Notes: generated by a model from the letters alone, not told the origin. 64,000 bases of DNA from Candidatus Cloacimonas acidaminovorans str. Evry (GCF_000146065.2 NC_020449.1:1836654-1900653), one strand, 5' to 3'; shown: positions 27,858 to 37,603, counted from the stretch's first letter. Translations and numbers: made by a program.

Positions 27858-28326
27858 TTTTCTCTCTTCTCTTTTTTTTGCTTGTTCCAGTTAATTTTCC
27901 TCTTTCTGCATATCCCTTGCGGCTATGCACTTACCATATCCTCTTACCTGATAATTTTTATTTCCCATAACCTCATATATTATCCAATACCTAAACTCGT
28001 AATTCCTCTATCAACTAACATAATTTCTATATCTTACATCGCTTTCTACCTGTCTATTCAGGCAAGTTTTACCACTTTTTTAGGCAAGCTCATTTTGTCA
28101 AAGCTTATTTATCCCCTTACAATATAAACTTGTTTGGAAGAATTCTTGCATAAATGTATGCTTGGTAGAGAATATATTTTCAGTTGTTAAAGCAGAAATG
28201 TTTTTCAGCATTGAGGCAGAGGATGATTAGAGAGATGCATTTGAAGTGAAAGGTTATATTCTTCCATGTATTATAGCCCAAAAGCGGTATAAAAAATAGT
28301 TTTTTTATTAAAAGAAGGAGATAGAA
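27858..28326. other. Divergent intergenic region between prs and the secreted repeat protein
   Basis: AT-rich, 469 bp, without a credible gene; open frames on either strand lack ribosome binding sites and family likeness. It should hold the prs promoter (not clearly identified) and a promoter for the rightward gene. A small AAAAAATAGTTTTTTTATT stem lies just before the ribosome binding site AAGGAG at 28315-28320. Confidence 0.6.
28095..28123 (+). promoter_or_regulatory. Predicted sigma-70-like promoter
   Basis: TTGTCA (28095-28100), 17-base spacer, TACAAT (28118-28123). It lies about 200 bp before the secreted repeat protein gene. Confidence 0.5.
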
Positions 28327-31300
28327 ATGAAGAAGATAGCGATAGTGCTTTGTTTTGCCCTGCTTACTATAGGGCTTTTTGCCACCTTGGAATGGACTGA
28401 AGCAGTGGCAATTCGTCAAGGGGTGAATATTGAATGGTTTCGGACTGGCATAGAAACCACAGATGGTGGAGCCATATATGTTTGGTCTGATACAAAACTT
28501 GGCGAGCGAGACCTTTGGGCTCAGAAAGTTGATGGTGCAGGAAATATGGTTTGGGGAGAGCCGGTTTTAATAGATGGCAAGCCAGACCGTCAGGAAGACC
28601 CTGTAATAACCAGAACCAGTGATAATAATTATGTTATTGCCTGGATTGATTTTTCTGCCGATTTGGATGGCGATGTTTATGCTCAAAAGATAGATGGAGA
28701 GGGTAATTTGCTTTGGCAGGAAGGCGGAGTTCCTGTTTGTACTCTGGCGGGAATGCAGATTGATCTAAATATGGAGCCCGATAATGAAGGTGGTGTTTAT
28801 ATAATTTGGGTGGATAGTCGTAATCCGAGTAAAGACCTTTTTGGACAGCGTCTTTCTGCAAATGGCAGTCCTTTATGGATAGTAAACGGAATTCCTATTG
28901 CCAATGGCTTGGGGGATGAAATGCAAAATACAATGCTTCCTGATGGCGAGGGAGGGATGATTATTGCCTACACACACAGTTATGCAAGTAATGATGATCT
29001 TTATGCCAAGCGTTTTAATGCCAATGGAACTATGGTTTGGCAAAATACTTTAGTTATCAGTGAAGCGGAAGGAAGTCAATCCGACATTAGAATGGCTGCT
29101 CTAAATGATGGCAATTTTGTTTTTACCTGGGCGGATAAACGCAGTGCCGATACCGATATTTATGCCCAAAAGATTAACCTGGCAGGGGATTTGCTTTGGG
29201 GTAGTTATTTAATAGTTTACAGTGATCAAAACGGGCTTGCGAGGCCTCAAGTGAATCCTCGTATTGTAAAAACCTCCGATAATGGAGTAATCATTGTTTG
29301 GGAAGATTTTCGTTTGGACACACAGAATCCTGATCTTTTTGCGCAAAAGATTTCTGCTTCCGGGATCAAACAATGGAGTGAACAGGGAATTGCTTTATGC
29401 ACGGCAGAATTTGCTCAAGTAGGTCCTCGTCTGGCTTCTGATAATAATGGCGGTTGTTTTGTTGTTTGGGATGATTTAAGAAATGGAAATGCTCCCAATG
29501 TAGATATTTATGCCCAGCATCTTTCTGCCAGTGGAAATGCTTTATGGGAAGCGAATGGCAAGGCGATTTGTATAGCTCCCAATGAACAAAGCGGCAGTTT
29601 AATTAAAGTAAGTAATAATATTGTTTTCATCAACTGGATGGATATTCGTAATGGAAGTGTCGGTATTTATTATCAAGCGCTTACTTATGAAGGCACTGTT
29701 CTTCTGGCAGTAAATGGAGCTGAGGTCTTTTGGGGTTTAAGTGGAGACGCACCTTTAGATAATTATTTGATTTTAAAACGCAGTTCCGATGTTGTTATTA
29801 TTTGGCAGGATACCCGTTTTGCCAATGATGGCTATCGTCTTTTTTTCCAGTTTCTTAATCCTGATGGCAGTATTGATTTTGAACCCAATGGACATCCTGT
29901 AACTGTTTCCGTGGGAGGATCACAATCCACTCCCAGTGCAGTTGTAACTCCTGATGACCAAATTGCCATAGTTTGGGAAGATGCCAGAGGCGATAATCCT
30001 AAGGTTTATGCTCAACTTCTTAGTGCCAGTGGAGAAAGATTATGGGGAGAGCAGGGTATGGAACTTACCGTTAATAGTCCTTTAAGGCAAAAAGACCCGA
30101 AAGTAAGTTACTATAACGGTTCCCTATATTTTGGCTGGTCGGGTTCCGATCAAGTGGAAACCAGTTTCTTTTATCATATCTACGGACAGCGAATTTATAA
30201 CGGACAAAAAATGTGGGGACCGAATGGAATACTAATTTCTACCCTTGCACAAAGTGATTTAAGAAATGAGTGCACTCTTTATGAACTGATAGATAATTAC
30301 TATGTTTGGCATAGAATTAATCCCGCTCTGGCAACACAAACTATTTGGGTGAAAAGAGTGGCAGAAGATGGTTCCGCTATGGATGGATGGCAGGAAGAAG
30401 GAATTCAAACCTCTAATTATAACGATTGGGATGCTATTCAACTATTTCCGAAAGCTCATAAGACACCCGAAGGCATTTTTGTAATGTGGAGGGACTTACG
30501 TAACGACTATATACAGAATTATTGGGGACAGCATATTGCGGAAAACGGAACTTATTTATGGAATCCGGTAGGGGTTAATCTTAACGATAACCAAAAAGAA
30601 CAGGAAAAGGCATCTATTGTTGTTAATAGCAGTGGCATAACTTTTGCCTGGTGTGAAAACATAAACGGAATGAATGATATAATGGCTCAGAAATATTCTT
30701 TTCCGGGTGAACCTTTATGGACCAATAGCGGCTATTATGTTGTTCAAAGAGATTCCGCTCAATCAGACCCCTGTCTTGTTTATTTTCCCGATGGTAATTA
30801 TCTTATTTCCTGGGCTGATTTTTTGAATATAGAAAGTGACCTTTATTATAAATACATCACCGAAAATGGAGAAATGATTGGAGCTCCTCAGGGCAATGTT
30901 CTTTGTAATGCTTCTAAATCACAATATCAACCTCAAACTGCTATTCTGAATAACAAAGCATATACTGTTTGGGCAGATGGACGTTCCAGCGGGAAAACCG
31001 AAATTTTGGGACTTTATGCTCAAAAATTGGGTAATGGAACACCTGTTACCGATGTAACAATACCCCCGTTGCAAAGTTTGATTTTACACCAGAATTATCC
31101 CAATCCCTTCAATCCTGAAACTACAATCAGCTTCACTTTGAAAGATCCTGCCCTTTCCTTAAAACTCAATATCTATAATATAAAAGGGCAATTGGTAAAA
31201 ACCCTTTATGATGGAGCGCTGCAAAAAGGACAGCATAGTTTTGTCTGGAATGGAACGGATGAAACGAATTGCCAGGTCTCCAGCGGAGTTTATTTTTACC

Positions 31301-31353
31301 GGCTAAGTAACGGAAAAGAAAGCAGACAACGAAAAATGGTGCTGCTGAAATAA
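28327..31353 (+). CDS. Secreted beta-repeat protein with T9SS-type C-terminal sorting domain
   Basis: 1008 residues. Signal peptide of about 20 residues (MKKIAIVLCFALLTIGLFAT). The body is made of 45-60-residue repeats of the form D-(I/L)-(Y/W)-AQ-K-(I/V)-G-x-LW, alternating with VI-WxDxR; together they suggest stacked beta-propeller-like blades. The C-terminal 90 residues start QNYPNPFNPETTISF and continue LNIYNIKGQLVKTL and SGVYFYRL to the terminal KMVLLK. This is the FlgD-like/Por sorting domain that directs T9SS cargo across the outer membrane. No enzymatic motif was found; it is probably a surface or released protein of unknown binding function. Preceded by AAGGAG. Confidence 0.85.
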   Translation: MKKIAIVLCFALLTIGLFATLEWTEAVAIRQGVNIEWFRTGIETTDGGAIYVWSDTKLGERDLWAQKVDGAGNMVWGEPVLIDGKPDRQEDPVITRTSDNNYVIAWIDFSADLDGDVYAQKIDGEGNLLWQEGGVPVCTLAGMQIDLNMEPDNEGGVYIIWVDSRNPSKDLFGQRLSANGSPLWIVNGIPIANGLGDEMQNTMLPDGEGGMIIAYTHSYASNDDLYAKRFNANGTMVWQNTLVISEAEGSQSDIRMAALNDGNFVFTWADKRSADTDIYAQKINLAGDLLWGSYLIVYSDQNGLARPQVNPRIVKTSDNGVIIVWEDFRLDTQNPDLFAQKISASGIKQWSEQGIALCTAEFAQVGPRLASDNNGGCFVVWDDLRNGNAPNVDIYAQHLSASGNALWEANGKAICIAPNEQSGSLIKVSNNIVFINWMDIRNGSVGIYYQALTYEGTVLLAVNGAEVFWGLSGDAPLDNYLILKRSSDVVIIWQDTRFANDGYRLFFQFLNPDGSIDFEPNGHPVTVSVGGSQSTPSAVVTPDDQIAIVWEDARGDNPKVYAQLLSASGERLWGEQGMELTVNSPLRQKDPKVSYYNGSLYFGWSGSDQVETSFFYHIYGQRIYNGQKMWGPNGILISTLAQSDLRNECTLYELIDNYYVWHRINPALATQTIWVKRVAEDGSAMDGWQEEGIQTSNYNDWDAIQLFPKAHKTPEGIFVMWRDLRNDYIQNYWGQHIAENGTYLWNPVGVNLNDNQKEQEKASIVVNSSGITFAWCENINGMNDIMAQKYSFPGEPLWTNSGYYVVQRDSAQSDPCLVYFPDGNYLISWADFLNIESDLYYKYITENGEMIGAPQGNVLCNASKSQYQPQTAILNNKAYTVWADGRSSGKTEILGLYAQKLGNGTPVTDVTIPPLQSLILHQNYPNPFNPETTISFTLKDPALSLKLNIYNIKGQLVKTLYDGALQKGQHSFVWNGTDETNCQVSSGVYFYRLSNGKESRQRKMVLLK

Positions 31354-31472
31354 GTAGAGAGGTCAAGAAGCAAAGAGGTCAAGAAGTAAAAAGGTCTTGA
31401 GATTAAGAGGGAAAAACGGCTTTAGAGCTTGGGGTGAGAGTTAATCTTGAATACGGAAATTAAAGCAAAAAT

Positions 31473-31561
31473 GGGTTGGCAAATTCCGATTTGCTACAGA
31501 TGATATAGTTATCTAAAAAAACTTTATCCTTCGTATTTACCGAATCGGAATTTGGCAACCC
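31473..31561. repeat. 89-bp element with 19-bp inverted ends
   Basis: The left end GGGTTGGCAAATTCCGATT and the right end AATCGGAATTTGGCAACCC (31543-31561) are inverted copies with one mismatch. Single ends of the same type occur near 7781, 7871 and 41299. There is no coding capacity. Confidence 0.75.
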
Positions 31562-31680
31562 AAGGGTTCACGATTGTTACAGCTGAATTTTACTGTTTAT
31601 TTTGGCATTAACTATATATTTGTTTATATTCCAAGCTATTATACCGTTTTCCACTGCCTTCCCTAATAGCATTGCTCACC

Positions 31681-31725
31681 CATTGCTTACCCATTACTAA
31701 TGCCATCCGTATTGGGTAAGCAATG
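31681..31725. repeat. Dispersed palindrome CATTGCTTACCCATT (copy 3)
   Basis: Arms 31681-31695 and 31711-31725 pair with one mismatch; outer GCATTGCTCACCC and GGTAAGTAATGC words flank it. Same family as 7195-7252 and 19872-19916. Confidence 0.8.
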
Positions 31726-31907
31726 GGTAAGTAATGCATTCGGGGATAGCAAGTTCCATTGTAAATCTTATTCTGACTGCCGATTTACATTTATGCTTCA
31801 TTTTTCATTCTTCCAACATAGTAGCTATGAGTCCTAACTTTATTATGTAGTTGGAGTTTACCGTAGTTCCGCTTTTTAATTTTTAGCGGAGGAACAGCGT
31901 CCTCCGG

Positions 31908-33161
31908 CTACACTTCTTCGCGGGTAATTTTTGCTCCAATGGCATTCAGTTTCGTTTCTATATGTTCATAACCGCGGTCAATATGATAAATTCTGGAAAC
32001 AATAGTAGTGCCTTTAGCTACCATACCTGCCAAAACAAGAGCCGCACTTGCCCTCAGGTCTGTAGCCATAACTTCTGCTCCACTAAGTTCTTTCACGCCT
32101 TTAACGGCAGCTATATTTCTTTCAATTTTAATATTTGCCTGCAGACGATTCAATTCTGCAATGTGCATATAACGTTCAGGAAAAATTGTATCTTCAATAA
32201 AGCTAACCCCATCAGCCAGAGACATAAGAACGGTAAATTGAGCTTGTAAATCGGTTGGAAAACCGGGATAAGGAAGAGTTATTAAATTTACGGGCTTAAT
32301 GGAAAAAGGTGGAATAACGGTTATGGCTTTATCTTCAATTTCCAGTTCACAACCGCTTTCCCGTAATTTTTCCAGAACTGCGGTTAAATGTGCCGATTCA
32401 CAATTAGCTACTGTAACAGGGGTTTTACTAAGAGCACCAGCAATGAGAAAAGTTCCGGCTTCAATTCTATCGGGAATCATATTCATTTCTACCGGAATGA
32501 GTTCTTCCACACCTTCAATTTCCAGAGTAGTAGTCCCTTTACCGTTTATTTTTGCTCCCATTTTGTTTAGGAGGTCAATAGTGGAATCCACTTCCGGTTC
32601 CATTGCAGCATTAAATATTCTTGTTTTCCCTTTCGCCAAAACAGCTACCATCAGAGCATTAATTGTAGCTCCTACGCTGGATTTGGTAAAATAGATATCG
32701 GCGCCTTTCAGTTCTTTTGCTTTGGCATTAATATAGCCATAATCAACGGATATTTCGGCTCCCAGGGTTTCCATTGCCTTTAAATGAAGGTCAATAGGTC
32801 TGGTGCCAATGGCACAGCCACCAGGAAAAGATACCCTGGCTTCTTTCAAACGCGCTAATAGAGGTCCTAAAACATAAATGGAAGCGCGCATTTTGCTGAC
32901 CAATTCATAAGGGGCTTCCGGAAAACAAACATCCCGGGAATCAATACTCATACTGCCATCTTCATAATCCACTCTGGCTCCGATTATTCTTAATAAATGG
33001 GACATCGTTTTGATGTCTATCAAATCGGGAACATTATGCAACACCGATTTTCCTTTAGTTAAAAGACAGGCAGACATTGCAGGTAAAACAGCATTCTTGG
33101 CTCCGCTTACATAAATAGTGCCATTAAGGTTACGGTTTCCTTCAATAATAAATCGTTCCAT
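31908..33161 (-). CDS. murA: UDP-N-acetylglucosamine 1-carboxyvinyltransferase
   Basis: First committed step of peptidoglycan synthesis: transfers enolpyruvate from PEP to UDP-GlcNAc. 417 residues, normal. Conserved Lys22 (SGAKNA), and the catalytic loop FPGGCAIGTRPIDLHL with Cys116, so the fosfomycin-sensitive Cys form. The C-terminal half has IEAGTFLIA, YPGFPTDLQAQF, IFPERYMHI and DLRASAALVLAG, followed by the YHIDRGYEHIE ending. Last gene of the operon, 12 bp after prmC. Confidence 0.97.
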   Translation of the reverse strand: MERFIIEGNRNLNGTIYVSGAKNAVLPAMSACLLTKGKSVLHNVPDLIDIKTMSHLLRIIGARVDYEDGSMSIDSRDVCFPEAPYELVSKMRASIYVLGPLLARLKEARVSFPGGCAIGTRPIDLHLKAMETLGAEISVDYGYINAKAKELKGADIYFTKSSVGATINALMVAVLAKGKTRIFNAAMEPEVDSTIDLLNKMGAKINGKGTTTLEIEGVEELIPVEMNMIPDRIEAGTFLIAGALSKTPVTVANCESAHLTAVLEKLRESGCELEIEDKAITVIPPFSIKPVNLITLPYPGFPTDLQAQFTVLMSLADGVSFIEDTIFPERYMHIAELNRLQANIKIERNIAAVKGVKELSGAEVMATDLRASAALVLAGMVAKGTTIVSRIYHIDRGYEHIETKLNAIGAKITREEV

Positions 33162-33173
33162 TTTTTATCCTTT

Positions 33174-33995
33174 TTACCTGTAAATAAACAGGTATCTATC
33201 CTTATCGGTCAAGTCCTTTAAGGGCTCAATTTTTGTCCAGCCCTCTTTTCGGGCAATGTTCATAATTGCTTCCTTTTGGGTATCGCTATGCTCTAAAGCT
33301 AAAAAACCGTTTTCGGAAAGGTATTCAGAGCTTTCAGAGAGTAATTTACGGTAAAAATCAAGTCCATCTTCTCCACCTTGCAAAGCTATTACGGGTTCTT
33401 TATCTTTAATTCTGGAATTTAGAGTAGCAATTTCTGCTTTACTGATATAAGGAGGATTGGAAATAAGCACTTCATAACTCTGTTTAACAGGAGGAAAACA
33501 ATCGGACAAATAAAAATGAATATCTGCCCGATATATTTCAGCATTCTTTTTAGCTGTTTCCAATGCCGAAAAGCTTATCTCCGTAGCAGAAACATTTAGA
33601 GAAGGTAGATTATGTTTTAAGGCAATAGCAATAGCACCACTACCTGTGCCAATATCCAAAATTCTTTCCGTTCCTTTTAATCTTTCCATTGTCAATTCCA
33701 CCAGCCGTTCCGTTTCCGGACGGGGAATTAAAACTGCAGGATTAACCTTTAGGTCTAAACCGTAAAAATAAGCAGTTCCTGTTATATATTGAGGTGGTTC
33801 TCCTTTTTCCAAACGGCTGAAGGCATTTCCAATTATTTCCCCTTCCCAGTCAGTTAAAATCCGTTGTCGGGATAAAATAATCTCACTCCGGCTGAGATGC
33901 AAATAATAGGATATTAAAAACCAGAAATCCGTCTCAGGAATATTTTGGGCTAAAGCTAAACTTTTTGCCTGTTCCAGCAACTCCTGTAAAATCAT
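33174..33995 (-). CDS. prmC: Peptide chain release factor N5-glutamine methyltransferase
   Basis: Methylates the Gln of the GGQ motif of release factors using S-adenosylmethionine. 273 residues. SAM-binding motif ILDIGTGSGAIAIAL (about 110-124) and the substrate-binding ISNPPYIS (about 179-186), with ALQGGEDGLDFYR after it. The preceding PQYITGTAYFYGLDLKVNPA and VLIPRPETE segments are typical. Usually adjacent to prfA; here prfA is not in the window. The start overlaps the upstream response regulator stop as ATGA. Confidence 0.95.
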   Translation of the reverse strand: MILQELLEQAKSLALAQNIPETDFWFLISYYLHLSRSEIILSRQRILTDWEGEIIGNAFSRLEKGEPPQYITGTAYFYGLDLKVNPAVLIPRPETERLVELTMERLKGTERILDIGTGSGAIAIALKHNLPSLNVSATEISFSALETAKKNAEIYRADIHFYLSDCFPPVKQSYEVLISNPPYISKAEIATLNSRIKDKEPVIALQGGEDGLDFYRKLLSESSEYLSENGFLALEHSDTQKEAIMNIARKEGWTKIEPLKDLTDKDRYLFIYR

Positions 33996-34906
33996 TTTTT
34001 ATTGTTTATGGGCAGTTTTTTACTGATAGTAACCGTTCTGCCTTCTCTGTCAAACTCCAGTTTGTCGGAAAGATGATAAAGCATCGCAATTCCTCTGCCA
34101 TTTTCTTCCAGATTCAGTTTGGGCTCATTGGCAACCCTTTTTATCCAGGTTTCATAATCAAAGCCGGGTCCGTCATCTTCAACGGTTATTTTGATTGTTT
34201 GTGTTTTATAACAAAGAGAAAAATAAAGACGCATTCTTTTAGAGGCAATTTCAGGTTGTTGCAGGCGTTCATTTATTATTTTCTGCAGGGCATTATGTTC
34301 CATAACCCGTTCCTGAACATTTAAGCCCAGAGTTCCATGAATATAAGCATTGTAAACCATTTCATCTATACAAATCAGAATTTCGTTTAACACATTGGGG
34401 GTAAGGTCAAAATTTTGGCGCAGAAAGTTGTGAAAGACCTCCGAAACAGCAAATTTGGAGAAATTCCGCGGATCAAGTTCAAAATGAAACTCCGCTTTTT
34501 CCAGGTTGTTATAAAACTCGCTGAAATCGCTCCGTTTTTTCTTGCGTTTCAGAATGGTCTGAATGGAACGCATCATTTGTTTACTGTCTATGGGCTTATG
34601 AATAAAATCCGAAGCGCCAAGTCGGATTGCCTCAAGGAAATATTCATTATCCACATAACCTGTCATTAAGATGAAAGCTATTTCTTTTTCATAATCCCTG
34701 CGCACGCGGGAAAGGAATTCCAGACCATTCATACCTGGCATTTCAATATCACAAATTACGAGATCATAATCCTCGGTTTCAATTTTATGCAATGCTTCCG
34801 TTCCACTGAGAGCTGTTTCTACTTCAAAACCATTAAATTTCAGCAACTCGGACAAGCTGAAAACAAGGGAACTACTGTCATCCACTACAAGAATGCGGTG
34901 TTTCAT
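33992..34906 (-). CDS. Receiver domain fused to an anti-sigma-type HATPase domain
   Basis: 304 residues. The receiver domain (1-120) has acidic pocket residues VVDD, phosphoacceptor Asp53 in ICDIEMPGMNG, Thr in LMTGY and Lys in IHKPID. A linker (120-150) is followed by a GHKL ATPase domain (about 150-300) with N-box EMVYNAYIHGT, G1 box DDGPGFDYE and G2 box ENGRGIAMLYH, the RsbW/SpoIIAB type. There is no histidine-kinase dimerisation domain. It lies 1 bp after the STAS gene, so together they probably form a partner-switching module controlled by phosphorylation. The sigma factor, phosphatase and input kinase are not in the window. Confidence 0.88.
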   Translation of the reverse strand: MKHRILVVDDSSSLVFSLSELLKFNGFEVETALSGTEALHKIETEDYDLVICDIEMPGMNGLEFLSRVRRDYEKEIAFILMTGYVDNEYFLEAIRLGASDFIHKPIDSKQMMRSIQTILKRKKKRSDFSEFYNNLEKAEFHFELDPRNFSKFAVSEVFHNFLRQNFDLTPNVLNEILICIDEMVYNAYIHGTLGLNVQERVMEHNALQKIINERLQQPEIASKRMRLYFSLCYKTQTIKITVEDDGPGFDYETWIKRVANEPKLNLEENGRGIAMLYHLSDKLEFDREGRTVTISKKLPINNKK

Positions 34907-34907
34907 T

Positions 34908-35216
34908 TCAGCCCAGATTAACTGTAAATAATTGATTTAGTTTGAGCATAGAAAATAACTCATATACGCTATTGGAACTTCTAACCACCTCAATTTCTCC
35001 TCCTTTGGTAATAAAATCCTTGTAAAACAACAAAATTTTTCCAATCCCTGTAGAACTTATATTCCGGCAATCCAGCAAATCAAGTTCCAAAAGAGTGGCA
35101 TCAGAATTAAGAACTTCAGTTAATTTTTCCTGAAGCAAATAAGCATTTTTGCTATTTAAGATACCATCAATCTTCATCTTAGCGACCTTGCCATCAAGGG
35201 AAAGTTCAATGTTCAT
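34908..35216 (-). CDS. STAS-domain anti-sigma factor antagonist
   Basis: 102 residues, a single STAS domain of SpoIIAA/RsbV type. The core LELDLLDCRNISSTGIGKIL holds the site usually phosphorylated by the cognate HATPase kinase; Ser54 aligns with the phosphoserine of the D-S-(S/T)-G motif, with Ser replacing the usual Asp before it. The gene is 1 bp before the receiver-HATPase gene and is presumably its partner. A GGAGG-like site (AAAGGAGGTTAT) precedes the start. Confidence 0.88.
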   Translation of the reverse strand: MNIELSLDGKVAKMKIDGILNSKNAYLLQEKLTEVLNSDATLLELDLLDCRNISSTGIGKILLFYKDFITKGGEIEVVRSSNSVYELFSMLKLNQLFTVNLG

Positions 35217-35272
35217 CTTTATAACCTCCTTTTAATTTCTTTATCTAAAATATCCTTTTGTCTGTCAAGGAT

Positions 35273-37384
35273 TTATTCTACATAACCGCGAATTCTTTTC
35301 AGAATGGCATTTTGAATCTGCACCGGACAAATCTCGTATTTCTTAAATTCCAAAGTATATATAGCTCTGCCTTGGCTTAAAGAACGAATGCGGGTTGCAT
35401 AACCAAAAAGTTCGGAAAGAGGAACTTCTGCCACGATTTCCTGTTTAAATTCATTATCCCGACGCATAATTTCTATTTTCCCCCGTTTGGCATTGATATC
35501 ATTTAAAATATCACCTACAAATTCATCAGGAGCTATTACTGTAAGCAACATAATAGGTTCCATAATTACCGGAGAGGCATCTCTAAGCCCTTTACTGATA
35601 GCTATTCCGGTTGCAATGCGATAGGCAAGTTCATTGGAATCCACAGGGTTATAATCCCCATCAATAAGTTCTATATGCACTCTTTCTACATTACCACTAA
35701 TGAGAGGTCCATCATTCAAAGCATTGAAAACAGCTTCTTCAATAGGTTTCCAAAATTCCGACGGGATTTTATCTTCACTTATTTTATTTACAAAGATGTT
35801 TTTGGCATCCTCCGGCAGGTCTTTTAAAGCAATTGGACTTAAGCGGAATTTTACATAAGCATAATTTCCCTTGCCATTCAGTTCACGCTGGAAAACTTCT
35901 TCTGCTTCTACTTCTTTAGTAATCGTTTCTTTATAGGAAACCTGGGGATTACCCTGATTTACTGCAACACCAAATTCCCGACGCAAACGATCTACAATAA
36001 CTTCCAAATGCAATTCGCCCATTCCTGAAATCAATGTCTGTCCCGTATCTTTATCGGTATGCACACGGAAAGTAGGGTCTTCTTCTTCCAAACGCATTAG
36101 GGCAATATCCAGATTTTCCTGATCCGCTTTGGTTTTGGGTTCAATAGCCATAGAAATTACAGTATCTGGAAAATGCATTTTGGAAAGCAAAACTTCAAAG
36201 TTACCGTCGGTAATTGTATCTCCCGTTATTAGAAATCTGGAACCTACAATAGCTCCAATATCACCTGCATGAAGGCAATCCAAATCGTTTTTCCGGTTAC
36301 TCATCATTTGCAGAATACGCGAAACTCTTTCTTTCTTGCCATTCGTCTGATTTACAAAGGAACCGCCTTTTTTCAAGGTTCCGGAATAAACCCTGATATA
36401 AACAAGGCGTCCAATATATTTATCTATTTGCACTTTGAAAGCTAAAGCTACCAGAGGTCCTTTGGGATCAGGACTAATATTAACAGGATTATGTGTTACG
36501 GGTTCAAAACCTTGTGTATCTCCAATATCAAGAGGTGAAGGCAGAAAATCACAAATTCCGTCCAAAAGAAGCTGAATACCTTTATTTTTTAAGGAACTGC
36601 CACAAAAAACCGGGACAAATTGACTGCTGATTGTCCCTTTGCGAATTGCCTCTTTTAATACACTTACAGGAATTTCTTCTCCCTCTAAAAACAACATCAG
36701 TAATTCATCACTGAATTCGCTAACCTTTTCTAAAAGCTCATCCCGCATACTTTTTGCGCTTTCCAGATATTTTTCCGGAATGGTTGTCTGTTTCACTTCA
36801 TAGCCAAAGGTTAAAGGATCAAAATAATATGCCTGCATCGTGATTAAATCAATTACACCTTCAAAGTTTTCTTCCCTACCCATTGGCATATTTACAGGAT
36901 AAGCATTGAGCGTAAGCCGTTCTCTAATCATTTGTATGGTATGAAAATAATCTGCGCCTACCCGATCCATTTTGTTTATGTATGCTAAACGAGGAACACG
37001 ATAACGATTTGCCTGATTCCAGACAGTTTCTGATTGTGGTTCCACACCTCCAACTGCACAAAATATACCTATTGCTCCATCCAAAACCCGTAAGGAACGT
37101 TCTACTTCTGCTGTAAAATCTACATGACCCGGAGTATCAATAATATTTATTTGATAGGTATTCCAATAACAAGTTACTGTTGCAGAAGTGATTGTAATTC
37201 CTCTTTCCCTTTCCTGTTCCATCCAATCCGTAAATGTATTTCCATCATGCACTTCACCCATTTTATGCAGATAACCTGTATAAAACAATATCCGTTCCGT
37301 AGTTGTTGTTTTCCCGGCATCAATATGAGCCATTATACCAATATTGCGTATTTTAGTAAGCGGACTATCCGCATCGGTATCCAT
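35273..37384 (-). CDS. fusA: Elongation factor G
   Basis: Ribosomal translocase GTPase. 703 residues, full length. G domain: AHIDAGKTTTTERILFYTG (G1), RGITITSATVT (G2), DTPGHVDF (G3), NKMDRVG (G4). Domain II covers about 305-395, domain III begins near 410 (ISMAIEPKTKADQENL), domain IV near 485, and domain V runs to the end (IMRRDNEF, SLSQGRAIYTLEF). It is not next to rpsL, rpsG or tuf, so it may be a displaced single copy or a second paralogue; this cannot be judged from the window. AAGG precedes the ATG. Confidence 0.96.
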   Translation of the reverse strand: MDTDADSPLTKIRNIGIMAHIDAGKTTTTERILFYTGYLHKMGEVHDGNTFTDWMEQERERGITITSATVTCYWNTYQINIIDTPGHVDFTAEVERSLRVLDGAIGIFCAVGGVEPQSETVWNQANRYRVPRLAYINKMDRVGADYFHTIQMIRERLTLNAYPVNMPMGREENFEGVIDLITMQAYYFDPLTFGYEVKQTTIPEKYLESAKSMRDELLEKVSEFSDELLMLFLEGEEIPVSVLKEAIRKGTISSQFVPVFCGSSLKNKGIQLLLDGICDFLPSPLDIGDTQGFEPVTHNPVNISPDPKGPLVALAFKVQIDKYIGRLVYIRVYSGTLKKGGSFVNQTNGKKERVSRILQMMSNRKNDLDCLHAGDIGAIVGSRFLITGDTITDGNFEVLLSKMHFPDTVISMAIEPKTKADQENLDIALMRLEEEDPTFRVHTDKDTGQTLISGMGELHLEVIVDRLRREFGVAVNQGNPQVSYKETITKEVEAEEVFQRELNGKGNYAYVKFRLSPIALKDLPEDAKNIFVNKISEDKIPSEFWKPIEEAVFNALNDGPLISGNVERVHIELIDGDYNPVDSNELAYRIATGIAISKGLRDASPVIMEPIMLLTVIAPDEFVGDILNDINAKRGKIEIMRRDNEFKQEIVAEVPLSELFGYATRIRSLSQGRAIYTLEFKKYEICPVQIQNAILKRIRGYVE

Positions 37385-37603
37385 AAATAAATCCTTTTTT
37401 TAATTTATTAACCAAAAAAACAGGGTTAGCTTATTTGTCTATGAAAAAGTCCAAGAGCTCTGAAGGTTAACAATACAGGAGGGATAAAGTATTAAGTGGA
37501 AAAATTCCAATTGGGCAAAAGTAAAAGGAATACTTATTGTAGAGAACTAAATGCTCAGCAGCAAAAATGAATTTACCACCCGATTAATACAAAACAAACA
37601 CGG

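Larger units (their letters stand above)
31354..31907. other. Gene-free region with repeats between two convergent genes
   Basis: A 16-bp duplication (AGAGGTCAAGAAGCAA-like) lies at about 31357-31390. It is followed by an 89-bp element with inverted ends (31473-31561), the CATTGCTTACCCATT palindrome (31681-31725), and at the right end a GGAGGAACAGCGTCCTCCGG-like sequence that is the inverse of a block at 6541-6600. No gene or clear terminator was found. Confidence 0.7.

Noticed and set aside
27882-28127. 81-codon plus-strand open frame after prs
   Set aside because: It starts at a TTG in an AT-rich promoter region without a ribosome binding site; Ile/Leu/Ser/Tyr-rich text without a family.
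31473-31725. Insertion sequence next to murA
   Set aside because: Inverted ends exist, but there is no transposase or room for one; it is at most a small non-autonomous element.
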